From Roseimaritima ulvae (GTDB taxonomy: Bacteria; Planctomycetota; Planctomycetia; Pirellulales; Pirellulaceae), in contig NZ_CP042914.1 of NCBI RefSeq assembly GCF_008065135.1, positions 1,674,001-1,738,000 on the forward strand: DNA of 64,000 nucleotides, written 5' to 3'. The number at the start of each line of letters is the position of its first letter. Within the stretch, counting starts at the first letter, position 1. This document shows, piece by piece, positions 53,382 to 64,000 of the stretch. Under the pieces are notes generated by a model. It was not told the DNA's origin and did not search any database. It saw only the letters and a program-made list of their open reading frames with translations. The position numbers and the translations under genes were made by a program.

Positions 53382-54800
53382 ATGAATTTGACTTCTTCAA
53401 CTGAGGATCGAGCGAGTTTCGGCTATCGAGCGATGCTGAGCGTTGCGCTTCCACTGACCGCGACGGTTGGCTGTTTCGCGGTCACGCTCTTTACCGACCG
53501 CACGCTGCTGATGTGGTATCAACCGGTTTCCTCAGCCGCCTCGCTGGCTGCCGGAAATCTGTACTGGGCGACGGTCTGCATTCCGGTAACCGCGATGGGT
53601 TTTATTACCCCTCTGGTTGCCATCGCAATGGGGCCCAAACGCCGACGGGGCGAAGCCAACCGGCGGGTCTGGAGTCTGCTGTGGCAAGCGATTTGGATCA
53701 CGCTGCTTTGCATTCCTGTGTTCGCGATGGTAGGCCTGTTCAGCGAGCAGCTGTTTGTCGCGGTCGGGCATGCGGCTGAACTAGCGGCCGAGGAGGCGAC
53801 CTATTTTCGGACGCTGCTGTTGGTCGCCCCGGCGTCGATGTTGGAAGCAGGCTTGACCGCATTTTTCGTCGGCCGTCGCATTACCACGCCAATCCTGCGA
53901 GCCAACGTGGCTTCGGCTGTATTAAATGTGGTACTTGACTACTGGCTGATCTTCGGCGGGCTCGGTCTGCCAGCCTTGGGGGTGCTGGGAGCCGCGTTGG
54001 CGACGGCGGTTGCGATGTGGTTCAAAGTCGCCGTGTTCGCGACGCTGTTGATCCGGCTGAGTTCGTTTGGTCGCCATCGCGTCACGGCCTGGAGGCCAAG
54101 CCGAAAATTGATGTCCGAGATCATGGTGCCCGGATCGGCACTTGGCATCCAACAACTAATCCGCTCTGCGTTATTCAGCTTCGTGCTGATGGCGATCGGC
54201 ACCGCGTCGGTCAATGGACTGGCTGCCACCTCCGCAGCGCTCAGCTTGTATCAGTTGTTGTCGATTCCTGCGATCGGCCTGGCAACGGCGGTCTCGGTGG
54301 TTACCGGGCAAGCTTATGCGAAGAGCGGCATAGGCTTGGCAGTAAAAGTGGTCCGCCGCAGTTTGGTTCTTGGGGGCTCGTTTGCTATTGCCCTCGCAGG
54401 ACTGCTGGTGATGTTTCCCGGACCGTTGCTCGACATCTCACTCGGTGGCGTTCTTGCGGCCCAGCGATCCGAGATCGAACCGGTGGCAACCCGGCTGCTC
54501 GGATTTGCAGCCGTTTACTGCTTGTTCGACGTAGCGGGCTTAACGTTGGCAGCCGCCGCAAAGAGCATCGGCAAAACCACTTTACTGCTGACAGCCACGG
54601 CGATTTCCGGGTTCGTATGTGTCACGATCGGCTGGATGCACGCTCCCACCAACGCAGCCGCCGTTTCCTACTGGTGGAGCGTACTGATTGTGTGGGCAGC
54701 GTTGCAATTCTTAGGCATCGCAGCAGGAGTCTGGGTGACGTTGACCAAGCCTTCGAAATCGCACCCGTATCGAAAGCAAGCGACGTCGCCAGCCGCTTAG
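53382..54800 (+). CDS. MATE-family cation-coupled exporter
   Basis: 472 residues, about twelve membrane helices in two similar halves, as in NorM-like MATE proteins. The first half has MLSVALPLTATVGCFAVTLF, SAASLAAGNLYWATVCIPV and the second MVPGSALGIQQLIRSALFSF with GLAATSAALSLYQLLSIPAIG. It would export organic cations or small molecules using a Na+ or H+ gradient. It is divergent from the glycosyltransferase operon, so export of a glycan precursor (the related MOP flippase role) is possible but the sequence looks like MATE rather than Wzx. Confidence 0.9.
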   Translation: MNLTSSTEDRASFGYRAMLSVALPLTATVGCFAVTLFTDRTLLMWYQPVSSAASLAAGNLYWATVCIPVTAMGFITPLVAIAMGPKRRRGEANRRVWSLLWQAIWITLLCIPVFAMVGLFSEQLFVAVGHAAELAAEEATYFRTLLLVAPASMLEAGLTAFFVGRRITTPILRANVASAVLNVVLDYWLIFGGLGLPALGVLGAALATAVAMWFKVAVFATLLIRLSSFGRHRVTAWRPSRKLMSEIMVPGSALGIQQLIRSALFSFVLMAIGTASVNGLAATSAALSLYQLLSIPAIGLATAVSVVTGQAYAKSGIGLAVKVVRRSLVLGGSFAIALAGLLVMFPGPLLDISLGGVLAAQRSEIEPVATRLLGFAAVYCLFDVAGLTLAAAAKSIGKTTLLLTATAISGFVCVTIGWMHAPTNAAAVSYWWSVLIVWAALQFLGIAAGVWVTLTKPSKSHPYRKQATSPAA

Positions 54801-54845
54801 GCCGTCCCCGTCGCTCCTCTCCGTCTTTCACCAGCAGAGCGAGGC

Positions 54846-54930
54846 AGACGTCGGCGAATAGGCTGCCGCCGCTACGCGGCTGTTCATCGCATCTTGCACT
54901 CGACCATAACCATTCGATCGACAGCCCGCT
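54846..54930 (+). repeat. Dispersed repeat family B, diverged copy 3
   Basis: Shares GACGTCGGCGAATA near its start and ACCATTCGATCGACAGCC near its end with copies 1 and 2, with more differences in between. It lies between the convergent MATE and kinase genes, the same kind of position as copy 2 and the tandem array. Confidence 0.5.
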
Positions 54931-54953
54931 GGTTCAGCGGAAATCGGTAGTGG

Positions 54954-55961
54954 TCAGCTATGGCCCAGATGCTTGAGGACCGACTGCGTAATGCGGTCGC
55001 TATAGGCGTTCAGCTTCCAATGGTCCGGAGACCAGCCCGCGAGAAAACGACAGAAATCAGCCCAGGCAAATGGATACAACGCACGCCACTCGCGTTCCAG
55101 TTCCGCGACGTCGATTTCGATGGGGCGGACGGCGATGGCATCCCGTAACGCTTCGAAATAGATATTCAACAACGCCTCCTCCTGGGATGCAGCTTCGTCT
55201 GCGGTCAAGCAACTGCTAATCAAATAGGCTACGTCCTTCATCCCGCAGCCGCGACCGACATATTGAAAGTCCACCGCAGCAACGCGGTCGCGGTCTCTGT
55301 CTGAAAAGCAGAAGTTCGCAACTTTGGCATCACCGTGAACCAGGGTCTGGAATGTTGCAGCGTTCAAGCGGCGATCAATCTCCGCTGCCGACCGCTTCAG
55401 GGGACCGCTCGGCAAGGCGGCGAGTTCGTCGGGCCGTGTGTCCAAGTGCCAGTAGGTGCCCATGGGCCACAAGCCACTCGCCGAGCTTCCCAGGAACGTG
55501 GCGTGGAAGTTTGCCAGCCATGTCAGGCAGGCGCGGAGGCCCCGCTGGTCGAGATCGTTTTTGCGGCGATCAAAGCCTTGAGCGTCGAGATCCGTGAGCA
55601 CAATCACCCAGCCGGATTCGTTCGCTTTCTCATGAGCTGCAATCAAGCCGGGGACTTGGCAGGATGGGTCGCATTGCCCGGAATACCTCTCGTAGAACGT
55701 CTGCTCGACTTCGTAGGAACGGACTTTCCGCAAGTGAGAAGCGTCACCTCCCCAGCCTCGACGGTTCGAACGCGCTTGAGAGACATCGATGTGTTTGATG
55801 ACCACGGCAGTTGGTTCGTCGGAGCCACCGTCCCGGGGCCCCTGCAAGACAGCACGCTGAATCACACCGTAGCCACTCCACAGGCTCTGGATCGGTTTAC
55901 CAAGTTGAACGGATTGGGCGCCGGTCATTCGACGGACGATGTCGGAGAGCGTGTCCACCAC
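54954..55961 (-). CDS. Aminoglycoside-phosphotransferase-fold kinase (ecdysteroid-kinase-like)
   Basis: 335 residues. Kinase-like features: a C-lobe catalytic loop [13 protein letters not shown] (the HGD-x3-N pattern), the metal-binding [17 protein letters not shown], and an N-lobe [10 protein letters not shown] with the likely ATP-binding Lys. This matches the EcKL/APH branch. The substrate, an alcohol on a small molecule, is unknown. It stands alone on minus, convergent with the MATE gene. Confidence 0.87.
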   Translation of the reverse strand: MVDTLSDIVRRMTGAQSVQLGKPIQSLWSGYGVIQRAVLQGPRDGGSDEPTAVVIKHIDVSQARSNRRGWGGDASHLRKVRSYEVEQTFYERYSGQCDPSCQVPGLIAAHEKANESGWVIVLTDLDAQGFDRRKNDLDQRGLRACLTWLANFHATFLGSSASGLWPMGTYWHLDTRPDELAALPSGPLKRSAAEIDRRLNAATFQTLVHGDAKVANFCFSDRDRDRVAAVDFQYVGRGCGMKDVAYLISSCLTADEAASQEEALLNIYFEALRDAIAVRPIEIDVAELEREWRALYPFAWADFCRFLAGWSPDHWKLNAYSDRITQSVLKHLGHS

Positions 55962-56454
55962 GGTTCAAAATTCTTCAGGATGCAAGGTACGTTACGGTTC
56001 TTCAAAAATTTTAACTTGGCCGCAATCTTCATTGGGAGGAAGCGACACGCAGCCGAACTTTGAGTAGCACGACGCAGCCGCAGAGTCTTTCCCATCGGCG
56101 AAAATAACCGCACTGAACGCGTCGATCGGGGGGCAAGCCAATTGACTTTGGTGTTAACAAGAACCGGGGCCACTGTATCGTACTTTCGAGCTAGGATCGA
56201 CCGATGTGGCGTACAGGTGTTCTCGAATGCGACTAGGGCTACGTCAACATTTGATCCTAGGGTCCACCCTAAATCTAATCTGGACTAAAGCACTAGTAGG
56301 CTCTCATCAAAGCCGTGTCGAACGGGACGTATCGTCAGGATACGGCTAGGATCGCCTGCGGGACGGCGGTAAGTTGGTTGGTGACGGCGGCCCTCGCCAC
56401 GTCGGTCGTATCCCCCGTTTGTCCTGTGTCTCCCCGTTCGTTTGTGAACTAGTA
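55962..56454. other. Intergenic region of about 490 bases
   Basis: Divergent promoter region between the kinase gene and the VF530 gene. Short frames here are not convincing. One feature stands out, a 14-base inverted repeat TAGGGTCCACCCTA at 56258-56271 that could be an operator. No RNA gene is recognised. Confidence 0.4.
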
Positions 56455-56763
56455 ATGAATCAGTCTCAGCCCAACAATCCGCTGCACGGCATCACGCTCA
56501 AGGCGATGCTCGAATACTTGGTCGCGGAGTACGGCTGGGAACGACTGGGCAACCGGATCAAGATCCAGTGCTTCAACCACGAGCCGAGCATCAATAGCAG
56601 CCTGAAATTCCTTCGCAAGACAGCCTGGGCTCGAACCAAAGTGGAGCGGCTGTACGTGTATTCGATCAGCTACGACAAGCGGAAGGGGAAAACCAAGACG
56701 GACGCGGGTAATGACTCGGGCGAGGCGGGCAGTGTATGGGATCAAGCTCGTCGCGATCAATGA
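56455..56763 (+). CDS. VF530 family DNA-binding-like protein (DUF2132)
   Basis: 102 residues from the ATG at 56455. The family core is plain: PLHGITLKAMLEYLVAEYGW, then RIKIQCFNHEPSINSSLKFL and RKTAWARTKVERLY. VF530 proteins are small helical proteins suggested to bind DNA; the role is unknown. The C-terminal 35 residues, rich in Lys, Asp and Gly, are an extra tail beyond the usual family length. Confidence 0.92.
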   Translation: MNQSQPNNPLHGITLKAMLEYLVAEYGWERLGNRIKIQCFNHEPSINSSLKFLRKTAWARTKVERLYVYSISYDKRKGKTKTDAGNDSGEAGSVWDQARRDQ

Positions 56764-56999
56764 TCCCCAAGACTTTGCGGTTTTCTCACCGGCTTGCCGC
56801 TTTTCCGCGAACCCAACCCGAAAGACTGGAGACTATTACCCATAGACGACGAAGCTGCCGTTTTCCATATCGCCCGTGAGAGTAACCATGCGTGTGCAAT
56901 TTCCATTGTTCGTGATCACGAACTTCGCCGCCGCGTAGTCGGCGTACGCCGACGAATTTTACGCACGCCCAGAACTCTCTTTCACAAGCGATATGAACC

Positions 57000-57374
57000 A
57001 TGGAATCCAAAACGAAAATCCATACCAAAAACTTCGCGACCAACGTGGCAGCGCGAGTCGCCGGAGAAGACATCCAGCCAGGAGACTACGTCACGGTCTT
57101 GAACGAGATCGTGGAATTGCCTTCGTACCTTTGGGGGTGCTCTGGCGGCACCCTTCCAGCGGACGAACTGGTTCGCCTCCGTTACATGCCCAGCGACGCC
57201 GGTCAACCCTATAAAGTCGTCGCCGTATGCCTGCCATTCGTTTACACCGAGCGACCGAAAGGCGGCACAAATACCTTCGACACCCGCCAAAACCAACTTG
57301 TCCGGCTTGATCGGGAAACGGGCCGCACGGTGTGGAAAAGGTTGCGGAAGCCGTTGAAGAAAAAACGGAAATAG
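57000..57374 (+). CDS. Small hypothetical protein with basic C-terminus
   Basis: 124 residues, no family recognised. The middle is beta-rich (IQPGDYVTVLNEIVELPSYL, LVRLRYMPSDAGQPYKVVAV) and the tail is strongly basic (RKPLKKKRK), as in nucleic-acid-binding or ribosome-linked proteins. Coding is supported by sensible composition and by ending in a tidy stop. No Shine-Dalgarno sequence is obvious. It is 236 bases after the VF530 gene. Confidence 0.6.
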   Translation: MESKTKIHTKNFATNVAARVAGEDIQPGDYVTVLNEIVELPSYLWGCSGGTLPADELVRLRYMPSDAGQPYKVVAVCLPFVYTERPKGGTNTFDTRQNQLVRLDRETGRTVWKRLRKPLKKKRK

Positions 57375-57610
57375 CCATCGCGCAGGCTTGGCTACCAATC
57401 ATTCCTCTGTCCTCCATTCCTTTGTCGGTTCCAGCTCCCAGGGCTGTCGATTGACAAAGGAATGGGCGGCAGCATTCTCGTTATAGTCCGTACGACAGGT
57501 TCGGGGGCCGTCAGTATCTTCCCTACCCCGAAGATGGACGCTTGATTTTTTGCCGTACGCTTGCATCGTTTTAAGAAGATTTATCAAATTTGCAGATCGG
57601 GGGATCAAGC

Positions 57611-57814
57611 GTGCGGCACATCCATTCTATCGTTCTCGCCTTGGTGCTAACTGCGCTGCCTGGCTGTGGTGTTTTCCGCAGCATCGAACAGTGGAAATGT
57701 GACAATATGGGATTGTGTCACTTTGGAATCAGCCCCTCGCAGGGTTGTCCACCCTGCGAATCGCAGATCATCCAAGAACCGCCTTGCGAAACGTGCCCGG
57801 CACCGACGTATTGA
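57611..57814 (+). CDS. Small Cys-rich lipoprotein
   Basis: 67 residues from a GTG at 57611 with GGGGATC just upstream. A short signal peptide (IHSIVLALVLTALPGC) ends in the lipobox LPGC. The mature part has five to six further Cys in CxxC-like spacing (CPPCES, CETCPAP), suggesting disulfides or a metal site. No function can be assigned. Confidence 0.6.
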   Translation: MRHIHSIVLALVLTALPGCGVFRSIEQWKCDNMGLCHFGISPSQGCPPCESQIIQEPPCETCPAPTY

Positions 57815-58205
57815 GGAACGGGGCTGCCAGTCTGTGCACTCGCACTGTCAGGGCTGGATCAGTGGCGAGCATGCCAACCCATACGGGACAAACAAGCCTG
57901 GCCTACAGCCATCCAAATCAGCAAGGCAATCGTACCGAATTCGGCTGCGAAGATAGCCGACTGTGCGGGGGAACGTAGCTGACGTGTTTCGACGATCGCG
58001 GCTGCAAGGATTGGCTCTACAGGCTTTCGAATTCCAGTAGCCAATTGTTGAGTGGCCGCCCCCAACAGGATTCCGACCGAGAAACGCTGGCCGAAATGCA
58101 GTTTATGCGGCTATTGGTGTAACATGGGCCTTTGCTGCGTTGTGTTGCTCGATCGATGCAGACGGGCTCGATGGCGGGCGAAGAGTAAAAACAGGAACCA
58201 AAACC
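57815..58205. other. Intergenic region of about 390 bases
   Basis: This stretch lies between the small lipoprotein gene and the sulfatase gene. A short minus-strand frame at 57859-58065 contains a hydrophobic stretch but has no other support. No repeat or RNA gene is recognised. A promoter for the sulfatase locus is expected here. Confidence 0.4.
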
Positions 58206-59744
58206 ATGATTCAACGAACGCTCTTTCTTTTTCTGACGCTGTGCACTGTCGGCTCGGCTTTCGCGGACGATCGCCCCAATATTTTGTGGATCACGATCGA
58301 AGATTGGAGTCCCGATCTGTCGTGCTACGGCACCAAGGGCATTCATACCCCGCACGTGGACCAACTGGCCTCCGAAGGTATTCGGTATGAACGTGCCTTC
58401 ACGACCTCGCCGGTTTGCTCGACATCCCGGTCCGCGATGATGACGGGCTTTCACCAGAATTACATCGGGGCACACCAACATCGGACGGATAACAAAAAGC
58501 CGCTTCCGTACGGCATCCGGCCGATTCCACATCTGTTTGCCGACGCGGGCTATTACACCGTGCTGATGAGTTGGAAGACGGACTGCAACTTTCTACCCGA
58601 CCAGAGGCAAGATCTTTTCATGGACCTGAAGGACTGGAAGAACCGCGAGCCCGGCCAGCCCTTCTTTGCTCGCATTACCTTTGGTGGCACGCATCGCAAG
58701 TGGGCCCGCGACCCGCAACGGCCCATCGACATCAAGGACGTCGAACTCCCACCTTACTACCCAGACACACCGTTCATGCGTCGCGATTGGGCCAACGGCC
58801 TGGAGCAGATGCAATTGGTGGACCGCGAAGTCGGTGCGATTCTTAAACGCCTCGATGACGAGGGTCTGGCTGACAACACCATCGTGTTCTTCATCGGCGA
58901 TCACGGACGCTGCCATATTCGCGGCAAGCAGTTCCTCTACGATGAAGGAACTCGGATTCCCATGATCATGCGTTGGCCCGGCAAGGTGGCCGCTGGTCAA
59001 GTCAATGATGACCTTGTGATGTCGATCGACATTTGCGCCACCATCCTGGAAGCTGCCGGCATCGCTGCACCTGTTCCGCTGCACGGCAAAAGTTTGTTCA
59101 GCCAAGATGTGAAGCAGCGGAAGTACACGTTTGCGGCCCGTGACAAGATGGATGACACGCATGACGCGATGCGTTCGATTCGATCACGAGACTACAAGCT
59201 AATTCTGAACCTGATGCCCGAGCGAGCTTACTGCCAGTTCAGCTTTTACAAAGAGGGGGCTTATCCGCCACTTGCCGAATTGAACGTCCTCAACCTGCAA
59301 GGGAAATTGACCCCTGAGCAGGCGGCCTTCATGGCATCCAGCAAACCGCCGATCGAACTGTTCGACCTCCGCAGTGATCCACACGAGGTCCACAACGTTG
59401 CTGACGATCCGAAGTACGCCAGCGTGAAAGCCGAGCTGCTGGAGGAACTGAACAGGTGGCGTGAGGAAGTTATCCACGATGCAGGCGTCTCGGACGCGTT
59501 TCGCGGCGAAGGCGTGTTTCCGGAAACGTGTCCGACGGCCACCGTTGGCGAGTGGGTTCAGCAGAACGCCGACAAGTACGATTTTAAAACGGCTGGTGTG
59601 CCTGGCTGGTATCCCACACGCACGCTCAAGGAGTGGCAGAAGGTACGAGACATGTGGGAGCCGTGGGTTTTTCGAGAACCCGACAGCAACATGAAACGCC
59701 CGGTCATTCCCTTCACCAAGAAACCCCAAAATCGAAAACCCTGA
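58206..59744 (+). CDS. Exported sulfatase (heparan-N-sulfatase-like)
   Basis: 512 residues from the ATG at 58206, which opens a signal peptide (IQRTLFLFLTLCTVGSAFA). Active site VCSTSRSAMMTG, with Cys71 as the likely formylglycine precursor; Thr replaces the usual Pro/Ala at the third place, as in one planctomycete subgroup. The metal ligands ITIEDWSPDLSCYG are at about 29-42 and FFIGDHGRCHIRGK supplies the second metal block. It probably removes sulfate from a polysaccharide together with the fucosidase and second sulfatase downstream. Confidence 0.92.
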   Translation: MIQRTLFLFLTLCTVGSAFADDRPNILWITIEDWSPDLSCYGTKGIHTPHVDQLASEGIRYERAFTTSPVCSTSRSAMMTGFHQNYIGAHQHRTDNKKPLPYGIRPIPHLFADAGYYTVLMSWKTDCNFLPDQRQDLFMDLKDWKNREPGQPFFARITFGGTHRKWARDPQRPIDIKDVELPPYYPDTPFMRRDWANGLEQMQLVDREVGAILKRLDDEGLADNTIVFFIGDHGRCHIRGKQFLYDEGTRIPMIMRWPGKVAAGQVNDDLVMSIDICATILEAAGIAAPVPLHGKSLFSQDVKQRKYTFAARDKMDDTHDAMRSIRSRDYKLILNLMPERAYCQFSFYKEGAYPPLAELNVLNLQGKLTPEQAAFMASSKPPIELFDLRSDPHEVHNVADDPKYASVKAELLEELNRWREEVIHDAGVSDAFRGEGVFPETCPTATVGEWVQQNADKYDFKTAGVPGWYPTRTLKEWQKVRDMWEPWVFREPDSNMKRPVIPFTKKPQNRKP

Positions 59745-60107
59745 ATTGGCGATCGTTGTGACAAGGAGCCGCGCGGAGGCCCTCCGGCACATTCCCAGCG
59801 ATCCGAACTTCAATGCAAATGTTCGTCAGTTGCTCCACGTCGCTTTCAAAGTTGCGGCGAAATCGGGTGAGCGTTATCTCGACCTGTTGAAAGCGAATGA
59901 GCAGATCGTCGGCGAGCAGGTGACACGCAATCCGCTTGATCGTCACATGAAGCCACTATTTGTCGGCTAGAATTATCTCATGAAGGTCGCAACTATCCTG
60001 ATCTTGCGACCACGAAGGACTGCTTGCCGATGTCCTGCAAGTTCTCGTGCCCGTTCAAAATATCAGCTACCACGCGTATCCTGGAAAATTTTGCCAGAGT
60101 GAACCAA
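59745..60107. other. Gap of about 360 bases without a confident gene
   Basis: Two overlapping short frames are open: 59746-59970 on plus (TTG start, 74 residues) and 59713-59946 on minus. Neither has a good start or a recognised family. It may contain the leader of the fucosidase gene. Confidence 0.35.
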
Positions 60108-61715
60108 ATGCAACGAACCAACCGACTATCGAAGCTGCCCCTCGTGTTGGCGACCACGATGATTTCCAGTCTGGGTGGCGCTGCGGCATTGACTGCTGAT
60201 GATCCGCTGGCACCGCATCCGCATGTCGCACCGGCAATCGCAGAGATTGATGAAGTTGTCGGCCGTGGTCCATTTGATCCCACCTGGGACTCACTCGAAA
60301 ACTATCAAATTCCGCAATGGTACAAGGACGCGAAATTCGGAATCTTTATCCATTGGGGCGTCTACAGCGTGCCAGCATTCGGCAGCGAGTGGTATCCACG
60401 CCAGATGTACATCAACACCGAGCGGCGCGGCGACAACTTCTTTAAACATCACGTCGAAACGTATGGCCCTCAAGCGGAGTTTGGCTACAAAGAGTTCATT
60501 CCCAAGTTCAAAGCGGAGAAGTTTGATCCCGATCAGTGGGCGGATCTTTTCGAGCGGGCGGGAGCCCGATATGTCGTGCCTGTCGCCGAACACCATGACG
60601 GGTTCCCGATGTACGACTGCAGTTTCACCGAGTGGGATGCGACGGAAATGGGCCCCAAGCGAGACATCATCGAAGAGTTACAAAACGCTGTGCGGAAACA
60701 CGGGATGAAGTTCGGCGTGAGCAGTCATCGCGCCTTCAACTGGAAGTTCTTCGTCCGGCAACCTGAATTTGACAATGTCGATCCCAGGTACGCGCGATTG
60801 TATGGCCGCCCGATGCCATTTCTGTTTGCCGACGATGCCGCTGATTACCAAAAGCGTTTTGAACCGCAGGACGAACAGTTCAAAGAAGACTGGCTGGCTC
60901 GCACTTGCGAACTGGTGGACAAATACGATCCAGACCTGGTCTGGTTTGATTTTGCAATTACCAACAGCCGAGAAACGACCTTCGCAGAGAACCACTTTTC
61001 GCCGTATCTACAGCGATTTGCCGCCTACTACTATAACGCCACCACAAAACGCGAAGGACCGCTCGGGATCATTAACTACAAGTGGCAAGCTTTTCCAGAA
61101 GGTGCCGCTGTTCTTGATCTGGAGCGTTCGAAGATGGATGCGATCCGCACGCCGTTCTGGCAGACGGACACGGCCATCAGCAGCAGTTCCTGGGGATACA
61201 CCGAAAACCAGAAATACAAAACCGCGGGGCGTTTGGTTGATGACCTGGTCGACATCGTTTCCAAGAACGGCTGTTTGTTGTTGAATGTGGGGCCGCGCGC
61301 TGACGGGACGATTCCCAAACAGGACCGTGAAATCCTGCTCAGCATCGGCAAGTGGTTGCGCGTCAACGGCGAAGCGATCTACGGAACCACCCATTGGAAA
61401 ACCTACGGCGAAGGCCCCACCAAAACGACGACCGGACATTTGGCCGAGCACAAAGACCGGCCTTTCACGGCCGAGGATATTCGCTTCACGCAGGGCGACA
61501 CGCTCTATGCGATTCTGCTCGATTGGCCGGAATCGGGTCGGGCGTCAATCAAATCGCTTGCAGAACATTCTGACCGCGAATCACTGGATGTTCACAGCGT
61601 GAGTCTGCTCGGATCTCAGGACAAGATCCGTTGGCAACAGGACGCGGAAGGCTTGCACGTTGAGCTTCCCAAATCGAAGCCCTGTGAGTTTGCCTACGTT
61701 CTGGAAATCAACTAA
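60108..61715 (+). CDS. Exported alpha-L-fucosidase, glycoside hydrolase family 29
   Basis: 535 residues from the ATG at 60108, which begins a signal peptide (LPLVLATTMISSLGGAAAL, cleavage near ALTAD). GH29 features: WYKDAKFGIFIHWGVYSVPA at 71-90, EWYPRQMY, the AEHHDGF block (160-166), and DPDLVWFD with Asp281 as the expected nucleophile. The later CLLLNVGPRADGTIP is a family stretch near the end of the catalytic domain, followed by a small beta domain. It releases terminal alpha-L-fucose with retention of configuration. Its place between two sulfatases suggests sulfated fucan or fucose-containing algal glycan as substrate. Confidence 0.95.
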   Translation: MQRTNRLSKLPLVLATTMISSLGGAAALTADDPLAPHPHVAPAIAEIDEVVGRGPFDPTWDSLENYQIPQWYKDAKFGIFIHWGVYSVPAFGSEWYPRQMYINTERRGDNFFKHHVETYGPQAEFGYKEFIPKFKAEKFDPDQWADLFERAGARYVVPVAEHHDGFPMYDCSFTEWDATEMGPKRDIIEELQNAVRKHGMKFGVSSHRAFNWKFFVRQPEFDNVDPRYARLYGRPMPFLFADDAADYQKRFEPQDEQFKEDWLARTCELVDKYDPDLVWFDFAITNSRETTFAENHFSPYLQRFAAYYYNATTKREGPLGIINYKWQAFPEGAAVLDLERSKMDAIRTPFWQTDTAISSSSWGYTENQKYKTAGRLVDDLVDIVSKNGCLLLNVGPRADGTIPKQDREILLSIGKWLRVNGEAIYGTTHWKTYGEGPTKTTTGHLAEHKDRPFTAEDIRFTQGDTLYAILLDWPESGRASIKSLAEHSDRESLDVHSVSLLGSQDKIRWQQDAEGLHVELPKSKPCEFAYVLEIN

Positions 61716-61850
61716 AACACGGCGGCCCAGGCAGTGTTTTCTGGGGAGAGCACGAGGGAATGGCTTGATTATGTTAGAGTGGGCGTTCACCATTGGTTGT
61801 CGATCGCTCGGCTGTTTCGTGTCATTGCTCTTCTATCCCCAGGAACCAGG

Positions 61851-63653
<1,803 letters not shown>

Positions 63654-63697
63654 TGTCGCACCGAGAGCAACTTTTACATCCACTTCAAAGAATCATT

Positions 63698-64000
63698 ATG
63701 GACCGTCGTCAATTCACAACGCTGGCATCGGGCATGGCCGCCAGCGGCTTGCTCGCTAAGTACTCTTCGGCCCAGTCACCGTCGGAAGCGAGTCCGCTGA
63801 ACGTGGCCGTGATCGGTAGCACCGGACGCGGGGATTATGGGCATGGACTGGATGTTGTGTGGCAACGTCTGAAAGGCACGCCGATCGTGGCGGTGGCGGA
63901 TGATCACGCTGGCGGTCGAGCCAAGGCGTTGGCCAGATTAAAATTGCCAGAGACCGCTGGTTACGAAGACTATCGCCAGATGCTCAAGCAGGTGCGTCCC
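63698..64000 (+). CDS. Gfo/Idh/MocA-family oxidoreductase, N-terminal part, truncated by window edge
   Basis: 101 residues are visible before the window ends. A twin-arginine-like exported start (MDRRQFTTLASGMAASGLLA) is followed by an NAD(P)-binding Rossmann loop VAVIGSTGRGDYGHG and a second strand VAVADD. Exported Gfo/Idh/MocA proteins are numerous in planctomycetes. Here the gene lies 44 bases after the sulfatase and is likely part of the same sugar-degradation transcript. The substrate is unknown. Confidence 0.88.
   Translation, partial: MDRRQFTTLASGMAASGLLAKYSSAQSPSEASPLNVAVIGSTGRGDYGHGLDVVWQRLKGTPIVAVADDHAGGRAKALARLKLPETAGYEDYRQMLKQVRP

Noticed and set aside
57859-58065. 68-codon minus frame with a hydrophobic segment
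   Set aside because: No start signal or neighbour coupling; insufficient support.
59746-59970. 74-codon frame between sulfatase and fucosidase
   Set aside because: TTG start, no Shine-Dalgarno, no family, and an equally plausible frame lies on the other strand.

Overview
The window looks like a chromosome segment of a marine-type planctomycete, probably near the Pirellulaceae. The signs are three loci of planctomycete-specific cytochrome-like proteins (PSCyt/DUF1549/DUF1553 and DUF1587-DUF1595-DUF1592-DUF1588-DUF1585) each paired with a DUF1501 or DUF1552 partner, three sulfatases, an SHD1-domain secreted protein, PQQ-like propellers, high GC content and several dispersed hairpin repeat families. 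This placement is inferred from gene content; no rRNA or tRNA gene was seen.

Layout. 1-2618 (minus): a peptide-type periplasmic binding protein translationally coupled to a membrane sensor kinase that runs off the left edge. 3027-8825 (minus): a DUF1552/DUF1592 pair and an SHD1 protein. 9058-10324 (plus): a secreted dienelactone-hydrolase-like enzyme, then a guanidine-III riboswitch controlling a sugE/gdx exporter. 10480-15144 (plus): a PSCyt1-DUF1549-LamG-DUF1553 protein and its DUF1501 partner. 15155-17016: an 11-copy satellite of about 175 bp per monomer, between convergent genes. 17022-27440 (minus): a MoxR/DUF58/Bat-type operon of tightly overlapping genes ending in a 1,300-1,400 residue secreted helical protein. 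27568-29429 (minus): a double thioredoxin-fold protein and a DUF202 membrane protein. 29648-35275 (plus): a sulfatase and a second DUF1592/DUF1552 pair. 35397-41597: a molybdenum region, with a tandem-domain ModA, ModB and a short ModC on plus, and MoeB-rhodanese, a MoaD-like protein and a divergent E1-like protein on minus. 41962-47227 (plus): a three-gene envelope operon (LamG/PQQ, PQQ, lipoprotein). 47228-49931: a broken nucleotidyltransferase, a small P-loop kinase and a RecQ helicase. 49981-53235 (minus): three coupled glycosyltransferases and a small hypothetical gene. 53382-57814: a MATE exporter, a phosphotransferase-fold kinase, a VF530 protein and small genes. 58206-64000 (plus): sulfatase, GH29 alpha-L-fucosidase, sulfatase and a Gfo/Idh/MocA oxidoreductase, which fits attack on sulfated fucose-containing glycans.

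The most unusual structure is the satellite array. Its monomers fall into three classes that recur every third unit with a period of about 522-524 bp, a higher-order repeat as in eukaryotic alpha-satellite. A short core at the monomer junctions is found in both orientations. Fragments of related short repeats are scattered through the window. Some lie inside the 5' coding ends of exported proteins in the Bat operon. The best regulatory call is the 41-nt guanidine-III aptamer in front of sugE.

Gene functions are inferred by reading motifs; no database search was run. Start codons were chosen by signal peptides, Shine-Dalgarno-like sequence and overlap with the upstream stop, and several are uncertain as noted.
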